A stretch of 64,000 nt of DNA from Scatosoma sp045614565 (GCA_045614565.1 JAZLDG010000101.1:86241-150240); one strand, 5' to 3'. Counted from the first letter of the stretch, positions 8,296 through 17,316 are shown. The notes: generated by a model from the letters alone, not told the origin. Translations and numbers: made by a program.

Positions 8296-8748
8296 TTATC
8301 TAATAAATTCGTTGATTTTTTCCACAACCGCAACTGCACAATCGTCGTCTTCGCAAACGATTAAAAGCGTATCGTCACCCGCCACAGAGCCGACAATGCC
8401 CGCATAATTCAATTTATCCACAACCGCACCCGCATTCGCGCCGTTGCCCGTCAACGTTTTTACGACGACGAGATTTTTTGCCGATTTTACCGACACAACG
8501 CAATCGCGGAAAAGACTTTTCATTTTCGGTGAAATTTCACTCTCTCCACCGCTAATATAAGCGTAACGGTATTTTTTTTCAATCCCCGCCACCTTAAACA
8601 AGTGCAAATCGCGAATATCTCTCGAAATCGTGGCTTGCGTAACCACAAGATTGAGCGCGTTCAATTCCGCACATAATTCTTCTTGCGTTTCGATTTCTTT
8701 TCGGGAAATGATTTCCAAGATTTTAGCGTGTCTTGCTGACCTTAACAT
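8296..8748 (-). CDS. argR: Arginine repressor ArgR/AhrC
   Basis: This is a 150-residue arginine-responsive regulator with an N-terminal winged-helix DNA-binding domain (AKILEIISRKEIETQEELCAEL, then VTQATISRDIRDLHLFK). The C-terminal oligomerisation and arginine-binding domain carries VVKTLTGNGANAGAVVDKL and VAGDDTLLIVCED. As a hexamer with arginine it represses arginine synthesis genes, and none of those is in this window. It sits between nadK and recN, its standard clostridial position. Confidence 0.96.
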   Translation of the reverse strand: MLRSARHAKILEIISRKEIETQEELCAELNALNLVVTQATISRDIRDLHLFKVAGIEKKYRYAYISGGESEISPKMKSLFRDCVVSVKSAKNLVVVKTLTGNGANAGAVVDKLNYAGIVGSVAGDDTLLIVCEDDDCAVAVVEKINEFIR

Positions 8749-8769
8749 ATATTTTTTCTCCTTATCCTA

Positions 8770-9576
8770 TCATTCGTTCAATTTATTTCTAACTTTTGCA
8801 AAGAAATCTGCCGTATCTCTTACGGGGAAATCCGCCGTAAACGGTGCTTTACTGATACGGATTTCCGTACCTTCGGGCAAACCTGTAATCGCAAGTCCGT
8901 CGGCGAGTAAAATTGCTTTCCCGCGCGTTACGCGAACGCGCACTTCTTCCGAATCGGGGAACACAATCGGGCGGTTTCGCATAGAAAACGCGCAAATGGG
9001 CGTCATCATAAACACGGGTACTTCGGGCGTCAAAATCGCACCGCCTGCCGAAAGGGAATATGCCGTCGAGCCCGTTGGCGTACAAATCAGCAAACCGTCG
9101 CCCGCAATCACGTCTTTACCGTCGTTCATATCCACTTCCAAGCGCAAAATTTGCGTATTTTTATCCGAATATAAGCCGTAATCGCGCTGTAAAGCAATCT
9201 CATTCAAGGCATAAAAGCTTTGTCCTGCAATTTCTAACCGCAACAAACTGCGTTTTAAGATACGGCATTTTCCGTCTTGGATTTGCGAAAGCAATTCCTT
9301 GACCTTTTCACGCTCGTCTTTTTCGTATTCCGTTAAAAATCCTAAATTTCCGTAATTAATTCCGATGATTTTGATTCCCTTTTTTGCCGCGATTACCGCC
9401 GAGTGCAAAATCGCGCCGTCGCCGCCAAGCACCACCGCTACGTCCACGTCGTCAATTTGTGTAGGAAGCGTAAAACGTTTGGTTTCATATCCAAAATCGC
9501 GTAAAAAAGCGATAAATTCTTCAATTACAGCTTCGTTTTTTACCTTAGCTTTATTGCCAAGCACCCCTATTTTCAT
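8770..9576 (-). CDS. nadK: NAD kinase
   Basis: NadK phosphorylates NAD to NADP. The 268-residue product shows the GGDG motif (LGGDGAILHSA) that binds and positions ATP, and the PTGSTAYSLSAGG motif of the NAD-binding C-terminal domain. The length is usual for the Gram-positive type. It overlaps the end of tlyA by 4 bases, so the two are translationally coupled within the dxs-tlyA-nadK-argR-recN run. Confidence 0.97.
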   Translation of the reverse strand: MKIGVLGNKAKVKNEAVIEEFIAFLRDFGYETKRFTLPTQIDDVDVAVVLGGDGAILHSAVIAAKKGIKIIGINYGNLGFLTEYEKDEREKVKELLSQIQDGKCRILKRSLLRLEIAGQSFYALNEIALQRDYGLYSDKNTQILRLEVDMNDGKDVIAGDGLLICTPTGSTAYSLSAGGAILTPEVPVFMMTPICAFSMRNRPIVFPDSEEVRVRVTRGKAILLADGLAITGLPEGTEIRISKAPFTADFPVRDTADFFAKVRNKLNE

Positions 9577-10373
9577 CGTTTTCTCCCGTTCGTATTATTT
9601 TCGTCTTTAGAAACGAAGTCCTTAACTTGTTTTATAATATGTTCAACCGTTTTTGCGCCCGTATAACGGGGACTTAAACGTAATATATATTCAATATTTT
9701 TACCCTTTTTAATCGGTGCGTGCGTAATATCAAAGGGATATAACCCGTTTTCTTTTGCATACCCAAGCACCTTTTCCACAATTTTTGCGTGCGCGGTTGG
9801 GCGCACGATCCCGCTTTTGCCTATATTTTGATTTTCACATTCAAATTGCGGTTTTATAAGCACCAAAGCTTCGCCCGTTTCCCCTAAAACGCTTTTAATC
9901 GTTGGAAAAATATGCCGTAAGGAAATAAAGCTTACGTCCGTTACCACACCGTCTATTTCTTCAAGAAAATTCGCTTTTGAAAGATATCGGGCGTTGGTAT
10001 TTTCCATAATAACGACCCGTTTATCCGTCGATAAACTTTCGTGTAAAAGACTTTCTCCAACGTCAACCGCAAAAACCTTTTTCGCTCCGTTTCGCAGTAA
10101 ACAATCGGTAAAACCGCCCGTACTTGCACCGATATCCACAAACGTTTTATCCCTACAATCAAACCCGAAAACTTCCAAAGCCCGCGCCAATTTATAACCG
10201 CCGTTGGACACGAACGTTTCTTTGGGTTGTATAAAGGCAATTTCATCCGTTTCCTTGATCTCGTCCTTACTTTTAACGGGCTTGCCGTTGACGAGAACGA
10301 AACCTTTTTCAATCGCTTCCGCGGCTTTCGTGCGTGAGCCGAATTTCTCGGCAAAATACTTGTCCGCTCTCAT
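9573..10373 (-). CDS. tlyA: TlyA family rRNA 2'-O-methyltransferase
   Basis: This is a 266-residue RNA methyltransferase formerly labelled hemolysin A. An N-terminal S4 RNA-binding domain (about 1-60, MRADKYFAEKFGSRTKAAEAI) is followed by a FtsJ-like Rossmann domain with the SAM-binding motif FVDIGASTGGFTDCLL and a conserved Lys/Asp set (VTDVSFISLRHI, LIKPQFE). The family 2'-O-methylates cytidines in 16S and/or 23S rRNA. It overlaps both dxs and nadK by 4 bases. Confidence 0.95.
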   Translation of the reverse strand: MRADKYFAEKFGSRTKAAEAIEKGFVLVNGKPVKSKDEIKETDEIAFIQPKETFVSNGGYKLARALEVFGFDCRDKTFVDIGASTGGFTDCLLRNGAKKVFAVDVGESLLHESLSTDKRVVIMENTNARYLSKANFLEEIDGVVTDVSFISLRHIFPTIKSVLGETGEALVLIKPQFECENQNIGKSGIVRPTAHAKIVEKVLGYAKENGLYPFDITHAPIKKGKNIEYILRLSPRYTGAKTVEHIIKQVKDFVSKDENNTNGRKR

Positions 10374-12094
10374 TGCAACGCTTCCGTAATAAAACGTTCA
10401 ATATCTTCGCAATTTACCCCGTATTCACCTTGTAAATCAGCGATTTTACCTTGGGGAATAAACTCGTCGCGATAAGCAAAATTCTTGATTTTGCAAGACT
10501 TTTCCAGTTTTATGAGCGCGCTATTGATCATCGCGCCCAACCCGCCTAAAAATACGTTGTCTTCCATCGTTACGACGTATTCGCTTTGTAAATTTCGTAA
10601 CACTTCCAAATCCAAAGGTTTTACGAAACGAGCGTTTACTATATCGAACGATTTGCCTTGTTTTTCAAGCCGCCGCAATACTTTCATTGCGATAATCAAG
10701 CTCCGTTCCCCTGCCGCTATCACCGTAACTTTTCCGTTTTCACGGCGTAAATATTCCCATTTTCCCGCAACGATCGGCGTTTCGTTCGTTTCAAATACCA
10801 CCTTTCCCGAACGAGGATAACGAATGGCAAGCGGATGATTATAAGTTGCGCTAAACGCGAGCATACGCTTTAATTCTTCCGTGTCCTTGGGTACGGCAAC
10901 GGTTAAATTCGGCACGAGCGATAAATAGGAAAGATCGAATACCCCTTGATGCGTTTCCCCGTCCGAGCCGGAAATTCCCGCGCGGTCAATACAAAACGTT
11001 ACGGGCATATCCTGCGAACAAACGTCGTGGATGATTTCGTCAAAAGCACGCTGCAAGAAAGTGGAATATACGGCGTAATAGGGTTTCAACCCCCCTGCCG
11101 CCATTGCCGCGCATAAAACAGAAGCATTTTCTTCGCAGATCCCCACGTCAAAAGCCCGTTCGGGATAGGTATTAAAGAAATCTTCCAAACCAAGCGCTTC
11201 TTTCATTGCCGCCGAAACGACGGTGATTTTCTCGTTTTCTTGCGCCAAAGTGCAAAGACTTTCTCCTAATACTTCGGAATATTCCTTTTCCTTGGGAGAA
11301 CCAACGGGCGGAACGCCGTGCGTGTTCGTCGGATGTTCTTCGCTGAACTCGTAGCCTTTCCCTTTTTTAGTGGCAATATGCAGTAACACCGAACGCTCGT
11401 TAAGTAATGCTTTGGCTTCCGTTAAGGCGTCAATCATTTCGTCCACGTCGTTGCCGTCTTTTACGCCAAGATAAGTCAAACCAAACTGCTCCAAAAGCTG
11501 AATTCCGTCCGCTTTTTGTTTCTCCTTAACGGTGTCTAAAATTTCGTGCATACCCCCAACCGTCGGCGATATGGACATTCCGTTGTCGTTTAACACAATC
11601 AAAATATTCGTATTTACTATCTTCAAGCTGTTCAAAGCTTCGTATACAAGTCCGTTATTAAAAGATCCGTCGCCGATATAAGCGATTACGAAACGGTTTT
11701 CTTTATGAAGATCTCTCGCTTTCGCTAAACCGATCGCTGCGGCAACCGAAGTTCCCGCGTGCCCCGTGTCGTAGCAATCGTATTCGCTTTCCGTTCGTTT
11801 GGGAAAGCCTGAGATCCCCCCCGCTTTTCGCAAGGTTGAAAACCGATCCGCACGACCGCTTAATAATTTATAGGCATAGCATTGATGCCCTACGTCAAAC
11901 ACGATTTTATCGTTCGGAAAATCAAAAACGTAAAAAAGCGCGACGGTAGACTCAACCGCGCCGAGATTAGACGCAAGATGTCCGCCGCATTGCATAACCG
12001 TTTCATAAATCACCCGACGAAGCTCGTCACATAAAACGTTTAACTCGCTTCTCGTGCATTTTTTTACGTTTTCGGGCAACCAGTTTTTTAACAT
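10370..12094 (-). CDS. dxs: 1-deoxy-D-xylulose-5-phosphate synthase
   Basis: Dxs is the thiamine-diphosphate enzyme that starts the MEP isoprenoid pathway from pyruvate and glyceraldehyde-3-phosphate. Visible motifs are GGHLASNLG, VFDVGHQCY, GDGSFNNGLVYEALN and NDNGMSIS (TPP binding), and in the second half DRAGISGSDGETHQGVFD. At 574 residues it is about 45 shorter than usual. The gap falls in the linker after SPTVGGMHEIL, and the usual DGH motif reads DGN here (GVKDGNDV). The rest is intact, so I expect an active compact form. It lies next to ispA, giving an isoprenoid pair. Confidence 0.94.
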   Translation of the reverse strand: MLKNWLPENVKKCTRSELNVLCDELRRVIYETVMQCGGHLASNLGAVESTVALFYVFDFPNDKIVFDVGHQCYAYKLLSGRADRFSTLRKAGGISGFPKRTESEYDCYDTGHAGTSVAAAIGLAKARDLHKENRFVIAYIGDGSFNNGLVYEALNSLKIVNTNILIVLNDNGMSISPTVGGMHEILDTVKEKQKADGIQLLEQFGLTYLGVKDGNDVDEMIDALTEAKALLNERSVLLHIATKKGKGYEFSEEHPTNTHGVPPVGSPKEKEYSEVLGESLCTLAQENEKITVVSAAMKEALGLEDFFNTYPERAFDVGICEENASVLCAAMAAGGLKPYYAVYSTFLQRAFDEIIHDVCSQDMPVTFCIDRAGISGSDGETHQGVFDLSYLSLVPNLTVAVPKDTEELKRMLAFSATYNHPLAIRYPRSGKVVFETNETPIVAGKWEYLRRENGKVTVIAAGERSLIIAMKVLRRLEKQGKSFDIVNARFVKPLDLEVLRNLQSEYVVTMEDNVFLGGLGAMINSALIKLEKSCKIKNFAYRDEFIPQGKIADLQGEYGVNCEDIERFITEALQ

Positions 12095-12112
12095 TGCCGA
12101 AGCTCCTTATCC

Positions 12113-12994
12113 TTATTTGCTACGATTGAGTATATAATCCACCAAATCGTTCAAAAACGCCGTATCGCCGTCAATCCCTTCCAAAACGGCGTGACAGGTT
12201 TTGGCACATTCGTCCGCGCGGATTTTCGCACCTTCCAAACCGTATAAACGGATTGACGTTAATTTATTTTCGTTTTCGTCCTTGCCGATCGTTTTACCGA
12301 GCAGCTTAAAATCGCCCGTTACGTCTAAAATATCGTCCGTCGTTTGAAAAAGCACGCCCAAAAGCTTCCCAAATTCTTCAAACGCTAAATAATACTTATT
12401 CCCCGACAAAATGCTAGCAATCGCAACGGGTGCAAGTAATAATTTCCCCGTTTTATGCGCGTAAATATACGACAATTCGCTTTCGGTAACTTCCGCGCTT
12501 GCATTCGTATAATACAAATCCGCGGATTGTCCCGCAATCATACCGTAAACACCCGCGCATTCGTTCAAAAATTTTGCTGCTAATACGTATTTTTCGCCCT
12601 TTCCGCACTCATCAAAGCATATCGCATACGCTTGATTTAACAAACCGTCACCCGCAAGAATGGCGTTCGCTTCGCCAAAGGCTTTATGGCAAGCAGGCTT
12701 GCCGCGACGGAAATCATCGTTGTCCATAGCAGGCAAATCGTCGTGCACGAGCGAATACGTGTGTATCATTTCAAGCGCTAACGCAAAAGGTAAAATATCT
12801 TCGTGTTCAAGCCCCAAAATGTCCGCGCAAGCGAGCATTAAAACGGGACGGATACGTTTCCCGCCGTTGAGCAGGCTATACGCCATACTTTCCCCAAGCA
12901 AAGCGGGACGGGTGGATAATTTTTCCACGTACTTGTTTACAAACGCTTCAAATTCTTGAATATAAGCGTTATAGGTTAAGGTAAAGCCGGTCAA
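12113..12994 (-). CDS. ispA: Polyprenyl synthetase (farnesyl/geranyl diphosphate synthase)
   Basis: This is a 293-residue trans-prenyltransferase that condenses IPP with DMAPP/GPP. The first aspartate-rich motif is DDLPAMDND followed by DFRRGKPACHKAFGE, and the second is TTDDILDVTGD. The start is TTG at 12994 with AAGGAG 8 bases upstream, inside the last codons of folD, so the pair is translationally linked. Together with dxs and the more distant ispH it supplies undecaprenyl and quinone-type precursors. Confidence 0.95.
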   Translation of the reverse strand: MTGFTLTYNAYIQEFEAFVNKYVEKLSTRPALLGESMAYSLLNGGKRIRPVLMLACADILGLEHEDILPFALALEMIHTYSLVHDDLPAMDNDDFRRGKPACHKAFGEANAILAGDGLLNQAYAICFDECGKGEKYVLAAKFLNECAGVYGMIAGQSADLYYTNASAEVTESELSYIYAHKTGKLLLAPVAIASILSGNKYYLAFEEFGKLLGVLFQTTDDILDVTGDFKLLGKTIGKDENENKLTSIRLYGLEGAKIRADECAKTCHAVLEGIDGDTAFLNDLVDYILNRSK

Positions 12995-12999
12995 TTTCT

Positions 13000-13830
13000 T
13001 TACTCCTTAAAAGCCGCTAATGCGGTATTATACATAAGCATCGTAATCGTCATAGGTCCTACGCCGCCAGGAACGGGCGTAATCAAGGAACATTTTTCTT
13101 TTACGGCTTCAAAGTCCACGTCGCCGCAAAGTTTGCCGGTCTCGTCGCGGTTCATTCCCACGTCGATCACGACCGCTCCCTGTTTTACCATATCCGCTGT
13201 AACGAATTTTGCTTTTCCGACGGCAGAGACGAGTATATCCGCAGTTTTACAAATTTCTTGTATATCTTTTGTTTTACTATGACAAACGGTAACGGTGGCG
13301 TTTGCATTGAGAAGAAGCATTGCCATAGGCTTGCCCACGGTATCGCTTCTGCCGAGCACGACGGCGTGTTTGCCCGAAAGCTCCACCCTTTCGTTTTCTA
13401 ACAGCTTCATCACGCCAAGCGGCGTACAAGCCACCATTCTTTCCTTGTGCAAAGTTAAAAGCCCTAAGTTTTGCGCCGAAAAGCCGTCAACGTCTTTTTC
13501 AAACGGGATTTTCGACATCGCAGCTTCCGCGTCAAAGCCCTTAGGTAAAGGCAGTTGCAACAAAATCCCATCGACTTGCGGATCGGTTGCAAGCGCATCT
13601 AACAGCGTTTCCAGTTCCTTTTGCGTTGTCGTTTCGGGCAATTCGTAGGAATACGAACGAATCCCCACTTCCGCGCAAGCCTTGATTTTATTGCGAACGT
13701 AAATTTGCGAAGCGGGATCGCTTCCAACAATCACGACGGCGAGTCCTGGGGTTTTATCCCGTTCGGTAATTTTTATTTTCAAGCGTTCGCGAAGCTGTAA
13801 CGCGTACGCTTTTCCGTCAATTATTTTCAT
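13000..13830 (-). CDS. folD: Bifunctional methylenetetrahydrofolate dehydrogenase/cyclohydrolase
   Basis: FolD interconverts methylene-, methenyl- and formyl-tetrahydrofolate. The 276-residue product has the catalytic Lys region YVRNKIKACAEVGI, the motif DGILLQLPLPKG, the NADP-binding GRSDTVGKPMAMLLL, and the C-terminal PVPGGVGPMTITMLM. I place the start at the ATG at 13830, preceded by GGTGA, rather than at the upstream GTG. It overlaps nusB by 14 bases. Its place between nusB and ispA is often held by xseA/xseB in related genomes. Confidence 0.96.
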   Translation of the reverse strand: MKIIDGKAYALQLRERLKIKITERDKTPGLAVVIVGSDPASQIYVRNKIKACAEVGIRSYSYELPETTTQKELETLLDALATDPQVDGILLQLPLPKGFDAEAAMSKIPFEKDVDGFSAQNLGLLTLHKERMVACTPLGVMKLLENERVELSGKHAVVLGRSDTVGKPMAMLLLNANATVTVCHSKTKDIQEICKTADILVSAVGKAKFVTADMVKQGAVVIDVGMNRDETGKLCGDVDFEAVKEKCSLITPVPGGVGPMTITMLMYNTALAAFKE

Positions 13831-14239
13831 TATCGTCACCGATTTTTTTATTAATTACTCCCGAAAGTACGCCGTTGACGAAATCCGCACTCTTTTCCGT
13901 GGAGTACTTTCTCGCAAGCCCCGTCGCTTCGGATACGGACACGACGGGCGGTATCTCGTCGAAATAGCAAATTTCCGCCATTGCGATCAGCAAAATACTT
14001 TTATCCGTACGGTTGATACGGTTTTCTTTGTAGTGATGACAAGCGTCTTCAATGCCTGCAATCAACTCGTCGCGGTGCTCATCCACCGTTGCAATCAAGT
14101 CGGCGGCAAAAAGTAAATCTTCTTCCTTTTCAAGCTTGAACTGCTTAAAAATTTTCTTTTGAAGTAGCTCGATGCAATCCGTGTTAAACTGTTGCGCGAA
14201 TATAATATTCAAAGCGGCTTCTCTTGCTGCGTTTCTCAT
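13817..14239 (-). CDS. nusB: Transcription antitermination factor NusB
   Basis: NusB is a 140-residue all-helical RNA-binding protein that with S10 (NusE) forms the boxA-binding part of rRNA antitermination complexes. The sequence opens with RNAAREAALNIIFAQQF and carries the family pattern NRINRTDKSILLIAMAEICYFDEIPPVVSVSEA. It follows the Asp23 gene and overlaps folD. Confidence 0.95.
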   Translation of the reverse strand: MRNAAREAALNIIFAQQFNTDCIELLQKKIFKQFKLEKEEDLLFAADLIATVDEHRDELIAGIEDACHHYKENRINRTDKSILLIAMAEICYFDEIPPVVSVSEATGLARKYSTEKSADFVNGVLSGVINKKIGDDNENN

Positions 14240-14266
14240 AAGTCTCTCCGTTTTTTTACTCTTTGA

Positions 14267-14303
14267 TATGACGAAAACCCTTCTCTATCGGGAAGGGTAT
14301 GCG
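14267..14303 (-). terminator. Hairpin between asp23-like gene and nusB
   Basis: On the minus strand GACG-ATACCCTTC and GAAGGGT-TTTCGTC form an imperfect stem after the Asp23 stop. The trailing T-run is short, so it may be only a partial terminator or a processing hairpin. Confidence 0.35.
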
Positions 14304-14310
14304 TCGTAAT

Positions 14311-14679
14311 TTAATTTTCTTCCGTCGGCTCGTCTTCTTCTTTTTCAACGGGCGGTTGTTCGATAAATTCCACGTCGCGAATATGCACGTCAACCTGCGC
14401 TACCTTATATCGCGTCATATTTTCTACGCTTTGTTTTACCGATTGTTGAATACGGTACGCAAGCTCGGGAACGTTATATCCGTATTTTACGACTACGGAT
14501 ACGTCTACGTAAATCCCGTCCTTTTCAATATACAGCGAAATGCCGTTTCTCGTACCTGAAACAGGCTTTGCCCCTTCCACTTCCGCAACCGCTAACGCAA
14601 CGATGTTATGCACGATCCCCGCGTTATAAACGACTTTCCCACTTTCGTTGTCTTTTACGTCTAATTTAATATTACGCAT
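14311..14679 (-). CDS. Asp23/Gls24 family envelope stress protein
   Basis: This is a 122-residue Asp23/Gls24 (DUF322) protein. The family core is clear in VVYNAGIVHNIVALAVAEVEGA and VDVSVVVKYGYNVPELAYRIQQSVKQSVENMTRYKVAQVDVHI. Members are membrane-associated or cytoplasmic proteins linked to cell-wall stress; in clostridia one copy commonly lies upstream of nusB. A glutamate-rich tail ends the protein. It has its own promoter and is the first gene of the asp23-nusB-folD-ispA-dxs run. Confidence 0.93.
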   Translation of the reverse strand: MRNIKLDVKDNESGKVVYNAGIVHNIVALAVAEVEGAKPVSGTRNGISLYIEKDGIYVDVSVVVKYGYNVPELAYRIQQSVKQSVENMTRYKVAQVDVHIRDVEFIEQPPVEKEEDEPTEEN

Positions 14680-14710
14680 TCAAAAAGATCTCCTTATAAT
14701 CTTTGATTAT

Positions 14711-14739
14711 ATTATAGCATATCTTTTTGAATATTTCTA
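14711..14739 (-). promoter_or_regulatory. Candidate sigma-A promoter for asp23-nusB-folD operon
   Basis: Minus-strand -10 TATAAT (14716-14711) with weak -35 TAGAAA (14739-14734), 17-bp spacer, 32 bases before the ATG at 14679, which has AAGGAG. Confidence 0.55.
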
Positions 14740-14769
14740 CTGTTTTGAAGATATTTTCTTCTCTTTTTT

Positions 14770-15258
14770 TTAGCTTTCCGCATAAACGGGCATAATTATA
14801 ATGTTTCCTGCAACGATTCCCGTTTCGTTTTTCAGCATATTGTAGATAGATAACGCCGTATCGTAGTTAAGTTCGGACGAATTGATAAACACGTTTACGT
14901 TATCCGAATCTACGGAAACGGACACTACCGCATCCGAAAAACCGAGCGATTTTACCATATTTTCCAAAATGAGTTCTTGTTCCATCGCTGCAACGATTTC
15001 CATTTTCATTTCGGTTGCCGCTTCGTATTTTTCGTCGCCTTCTTCATAGAGCGCAATCACGCTATCGAGCTGTACGAGTTCTTCGTTACGGGTAGTCGTA
15101 CGCTCCGAACGATAGGTCGTAAAATAATTTGCGGTGGTTACGCCGTCTTCGGCAGACGCGATCGTATCAGTATTCGCCAACACGAAATTGAATACGGCGG
15201 TTACTGCAAGTAACAACACCAACGACGACATTACGATAATCTTCTTTTTGTTTGACAT
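14770..15258 (-). CDS. spoIIIAH: Stage III sporulation protein AH
   Basis: SpoIIIAH is the mother-cell membrane protein whose EscJ/FliF-like domain forms a ring and binds forespore SpoIIQ across the intermembrane space. The 162-residue product has one N-terminal membrane segment (IIVMSSLVLLLAVTAVFNF). A linker follows, then the ring-building domain with LVQLDSVIALYE, LILENMVKSLGFSDAVVSV and NVFINSSELNYDTALSIYNML. It is the last gene of the spoIIIA operon, with AGGAG-type RBS GGAGATAAAACT before ATG. Confidence 0.95.
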   Translation of the reverse strand: MSNKKKIIVMSSLVLLLAVTAVFNFVLANTDTIASAEDGVTTANYFTTYRSERTTTRNEELVQLDSVIALYEEGDEKYEAATEMKMEIVAAMEQELILENMVKSLGFSDAVVSVSVDSDNVNVFINSSELNYDTALSIYNMLKNETGIVAGNIIIMPVYAES

Positions 15259-15272
15259 AGTTTTATCTCCTT

Positions 15273-15653
15273 TTACTCTTTTTTCAAATAAATTTTCACG
15301 GCTTTTTCCTTCGTTCCAAGAGCCGCCGCGACAGCTTCCCGAACGTTCATAATGACTTGCAAATCATTTGCACCTTCACAAACGACGACGACACTTTGTA
15401 CGCCTTGTTCCGTTTCGCAAATCATTACTTCCGCTTCTCCGACACCTTCTATTTGCCCGAGAAGCTGACTGACCTTCTTTTCCGTTTCCGTTACCGCCGT
15501 AGCGTTTACGGAAATGTTTTCACCGTCCGTATAAAATACCTTCCACACCGCAAATACGAGCGCAAGAGCGAGAACGCTGACAATCAAAATATCCTTTAAC
15601 CTTCCCCCTATTGCAAAGCGGCGTTTATTTTCCGTTTTTATCGTTTTATTCAA
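15273..15653 (-). CDS. spoIIIAG: Stage III sporulation protein AG
   Basis: SpoIIIAG is a ring-forming component of the feeding-tube channel. The 126-residue product has a basic start, one membrane segment (ILIVSVLALALVFAVW) and a short ring-building domain with LLGQIEGVGEAEVMIC and VREAVAAALGTKEKAVKIYLKK. It is shorter than the Bacillus protein (about 230). The start is TTG at 15653 with GAGGTG upstream and overlaps the end of spoIIIAF by 8 bases. Confidence 0.92.
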   Translation of the reverse strand: MNKTIKTENKRRFAIGGRLKDILIVSVLALALVFAVWKVFYTDGENISVNATAVTETEKKVSQLLGQIEGVGEAEVMICETEQGVQSVVVVCEGANDLQVIMNVREAVAAALGTKEKAVKIYLKKE

Positions 15654-16131
15654 TTAACACCTCGCTACAATAATTTTTCGTTAGATATTCCGACATTCCC
15701 GCTTTTACCTCCCGATCGACGTCTTTTTCTATTCGTACGCGTATTTTCGTGATACGGATATCACATTCGTTTTCAATTTCCCACTCTAAATTTACAATCG
15801 CTTTGACGGCAAATCGTTCGTATAATTCTTCTTGAAGCGTTTTTTCCGTCTGCGTAATTCTCGTTTCACTGTAATACTGTATGAACGCCCCGTCCGTCGG
15901 TATGACTGTTTGCGGAAAAAATACTTGGGAATTTGCTTGATTTTCGTTATTTAACGCGTCGAAAAAATTATCTTTTTGTAAAAAAGCGGGTATGGGCGCA
16001 ATAATTGCCAGCAAACAAGCAAGCTTTGCCACGCCTTTTATAACCGCCGTCGTTTTCCCTTCGGGCATAATCGCCGTAATGATCGACGAAATTAAGACCG
16101 TACCGATAATACATAGCAAATACCCGTTCAT
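15646..16131 (-). CDS. spoIIIAF: Stage III sporulation protein AF
   Basis: SpoIIIAF is a membrane component of the SpoIIIA-SpoIIQ channel. I take the ATG at 16131, whose ATGA overlaps the spoIIIAE stop, which gives 161 residues. There are two N-terminal membrane segments (YLLCIIGTVLISSIITAIMP and ACLLAIIAPIPAFL), then a soluble domain with ALNNENQ..., TLQEELYERFAVKAIVNLEWE and a C-terminal ...YLTKNYCSEVLIE. Confidence 0.92.
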   Translation of the reverse strand: MNGYLLCIIGTVLISSIITAIMPEGKTTAVIKGVAKLACLLAIIAPIPAFLQKDNFFDALNNENQANSQVFFPQTVIPTDGAFIQYYSETRITQTEKTLQEELYERFAVKAIVNLEWEIENECDIRITKIRVRIEKDVDREVKAGMSEYLTKNYCSEVLIE

Positions 16132-17315
16132 AGCAATGCCTCCGACGTAGAAACGAGCAATAAGATAGACAAAAAATATAAAAACGCCGTAAAGAGTAAT
16201 CCCGCCGTGCAATAATGCAAATTTTCCGCCGTTTCACCTAAAAAATCAGAAATACGGCTATCTCCGAACGGTTGCGTAATCGCCGCAGTAAAGCGCAAAA
16301 ACAGATTGACGGCAATCAGCAGTATCAACGGCTCGAAAAGTACGCTAATCATTAGAAAAATGCTCATGCTTCCAAGCGAATTTTTAATTAAAACGCTACC
16401 CGCTACGGCAAGATCAAACCCGCCCGACAAAAACCCGCCGACGATGGGAATACCGTTCCCGATGGCGTATTTTGCAGCTCTACGCACAACCCCGTCGTAG
16501 GTTGCCGCCGTAATGCCTTGGAGTGTAAAAAATAAACCGAATACGGATATACAGACGCCGATAATCCATTTGTTTATACTCTTAAAAAAAACCGTAAACT
16601 TATTAATTTTCAGCTCTTTGGTTAAATTGCTCGCCATTGAAAAAGCAATAATCGTCACGGTTAGCGGAAAAACGATTTTAGACAGCACGGAAACGATGGT
16701 CGTTGAAAAGAAAGCTACGGCGGGACGGCATACGGAAACGGTCAAAGCACCCCCGCTTGCCGCCATTAAGGTCAGCATAAGCGGATAGACGATTTGCATT
16801 TGCGTTTGCATTGAGCTCGCGCTTTGCATCGCCGTTTCAAACACTTCGGTTAAAACCCCGATTAAGGGTATCAACGCTGCCGCGTAGGTTACCATAAAAA
16901 TCATATCGGCGGAAGTTTGTCCGTTCATACCGCTTTTTATGGTCGATAATACGCCCGATAATAAGCTCACGGCGGCAATACAGGCAAAGGCAGGCACAAG
17001 CTCGCCAACGCGGGAAAATAGTACTTGCAATAATTCTTCGCCGAAATCCTGATAATCAAACGTTTCGCCTTTGATATAAGCCAAAAGCCGTTCCTTTACG
17101 CTTTCATCGGAAAAATTACCGATGGAATTTACATAGTTTTGTAAGGCTTGCAACTCCAGCTCGTCTATCATTCCATAAATGGTTTCATTAAGCTTTTCTT
17201 CCGCTTGGGCTTCTTCGGCGGAAGCGAAAACCGTCGTAAATCCACCACAGACGGATATGAATAAATGAATAAAAACAATCAAGAAAAACAGGTATATTTT
17301 TTTACCTTTAACCAT
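16128..17315 (-). CDS. spoIIIAE: Stage III sporulation protein AE
   Basis: SpoIIIAE is the largest, polytopic membrane component of the channel complex. The 395-residue product starts with a signal-like hydrophobic segment (LFFLIVFIHLFISVCGGF) and a soluble stretch. About seven further membrane segments follow, with features typical of the family such as TLMAASGGALTVSVCRPAVAFFS and GNGIPIVGGFLSGGFDLAVAGSVLIKNSLG. It begins 1 base after the spoIIIAD stop and overlaps spoIIIAF by 4 bases. Confidence 0.95.
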   Translation of the reverse strand: MVKGKKIYLFFLIVFIHLFISVCGGFTTVFASAEEAQAEEKLNETIYGMIDELELQALQNYVNSIGNFSDESVKERLLAYIKGETFDYQDFGEELLQVLFSRVGELVPAFACIAAVSLLSGVLSTIKSGMNGQTSADMIFMVTYAAALIPLIGVLTEVFETAMQSASSMQTQMQIVYPLMLTLMAASGGALTVSVCRPAVAFFSTTIVSVLSKIVFPLTVTIIAFSMASNLTKELKINKFTVFFKSINKWIIGVCISVFGLFFTLQGITAATYDGVVRRAAKYAIGNGIPIVGGFLSGGFDLAVAGSVLIKNSLGSMSIFLMISVLFEPLILLIAVNLFLRFTAAITQPFGDSRISDFLGETAENLHYCTAGLLFTAFLYFLSILLLVSTSEALL

Positions 17316-17316
17316 A

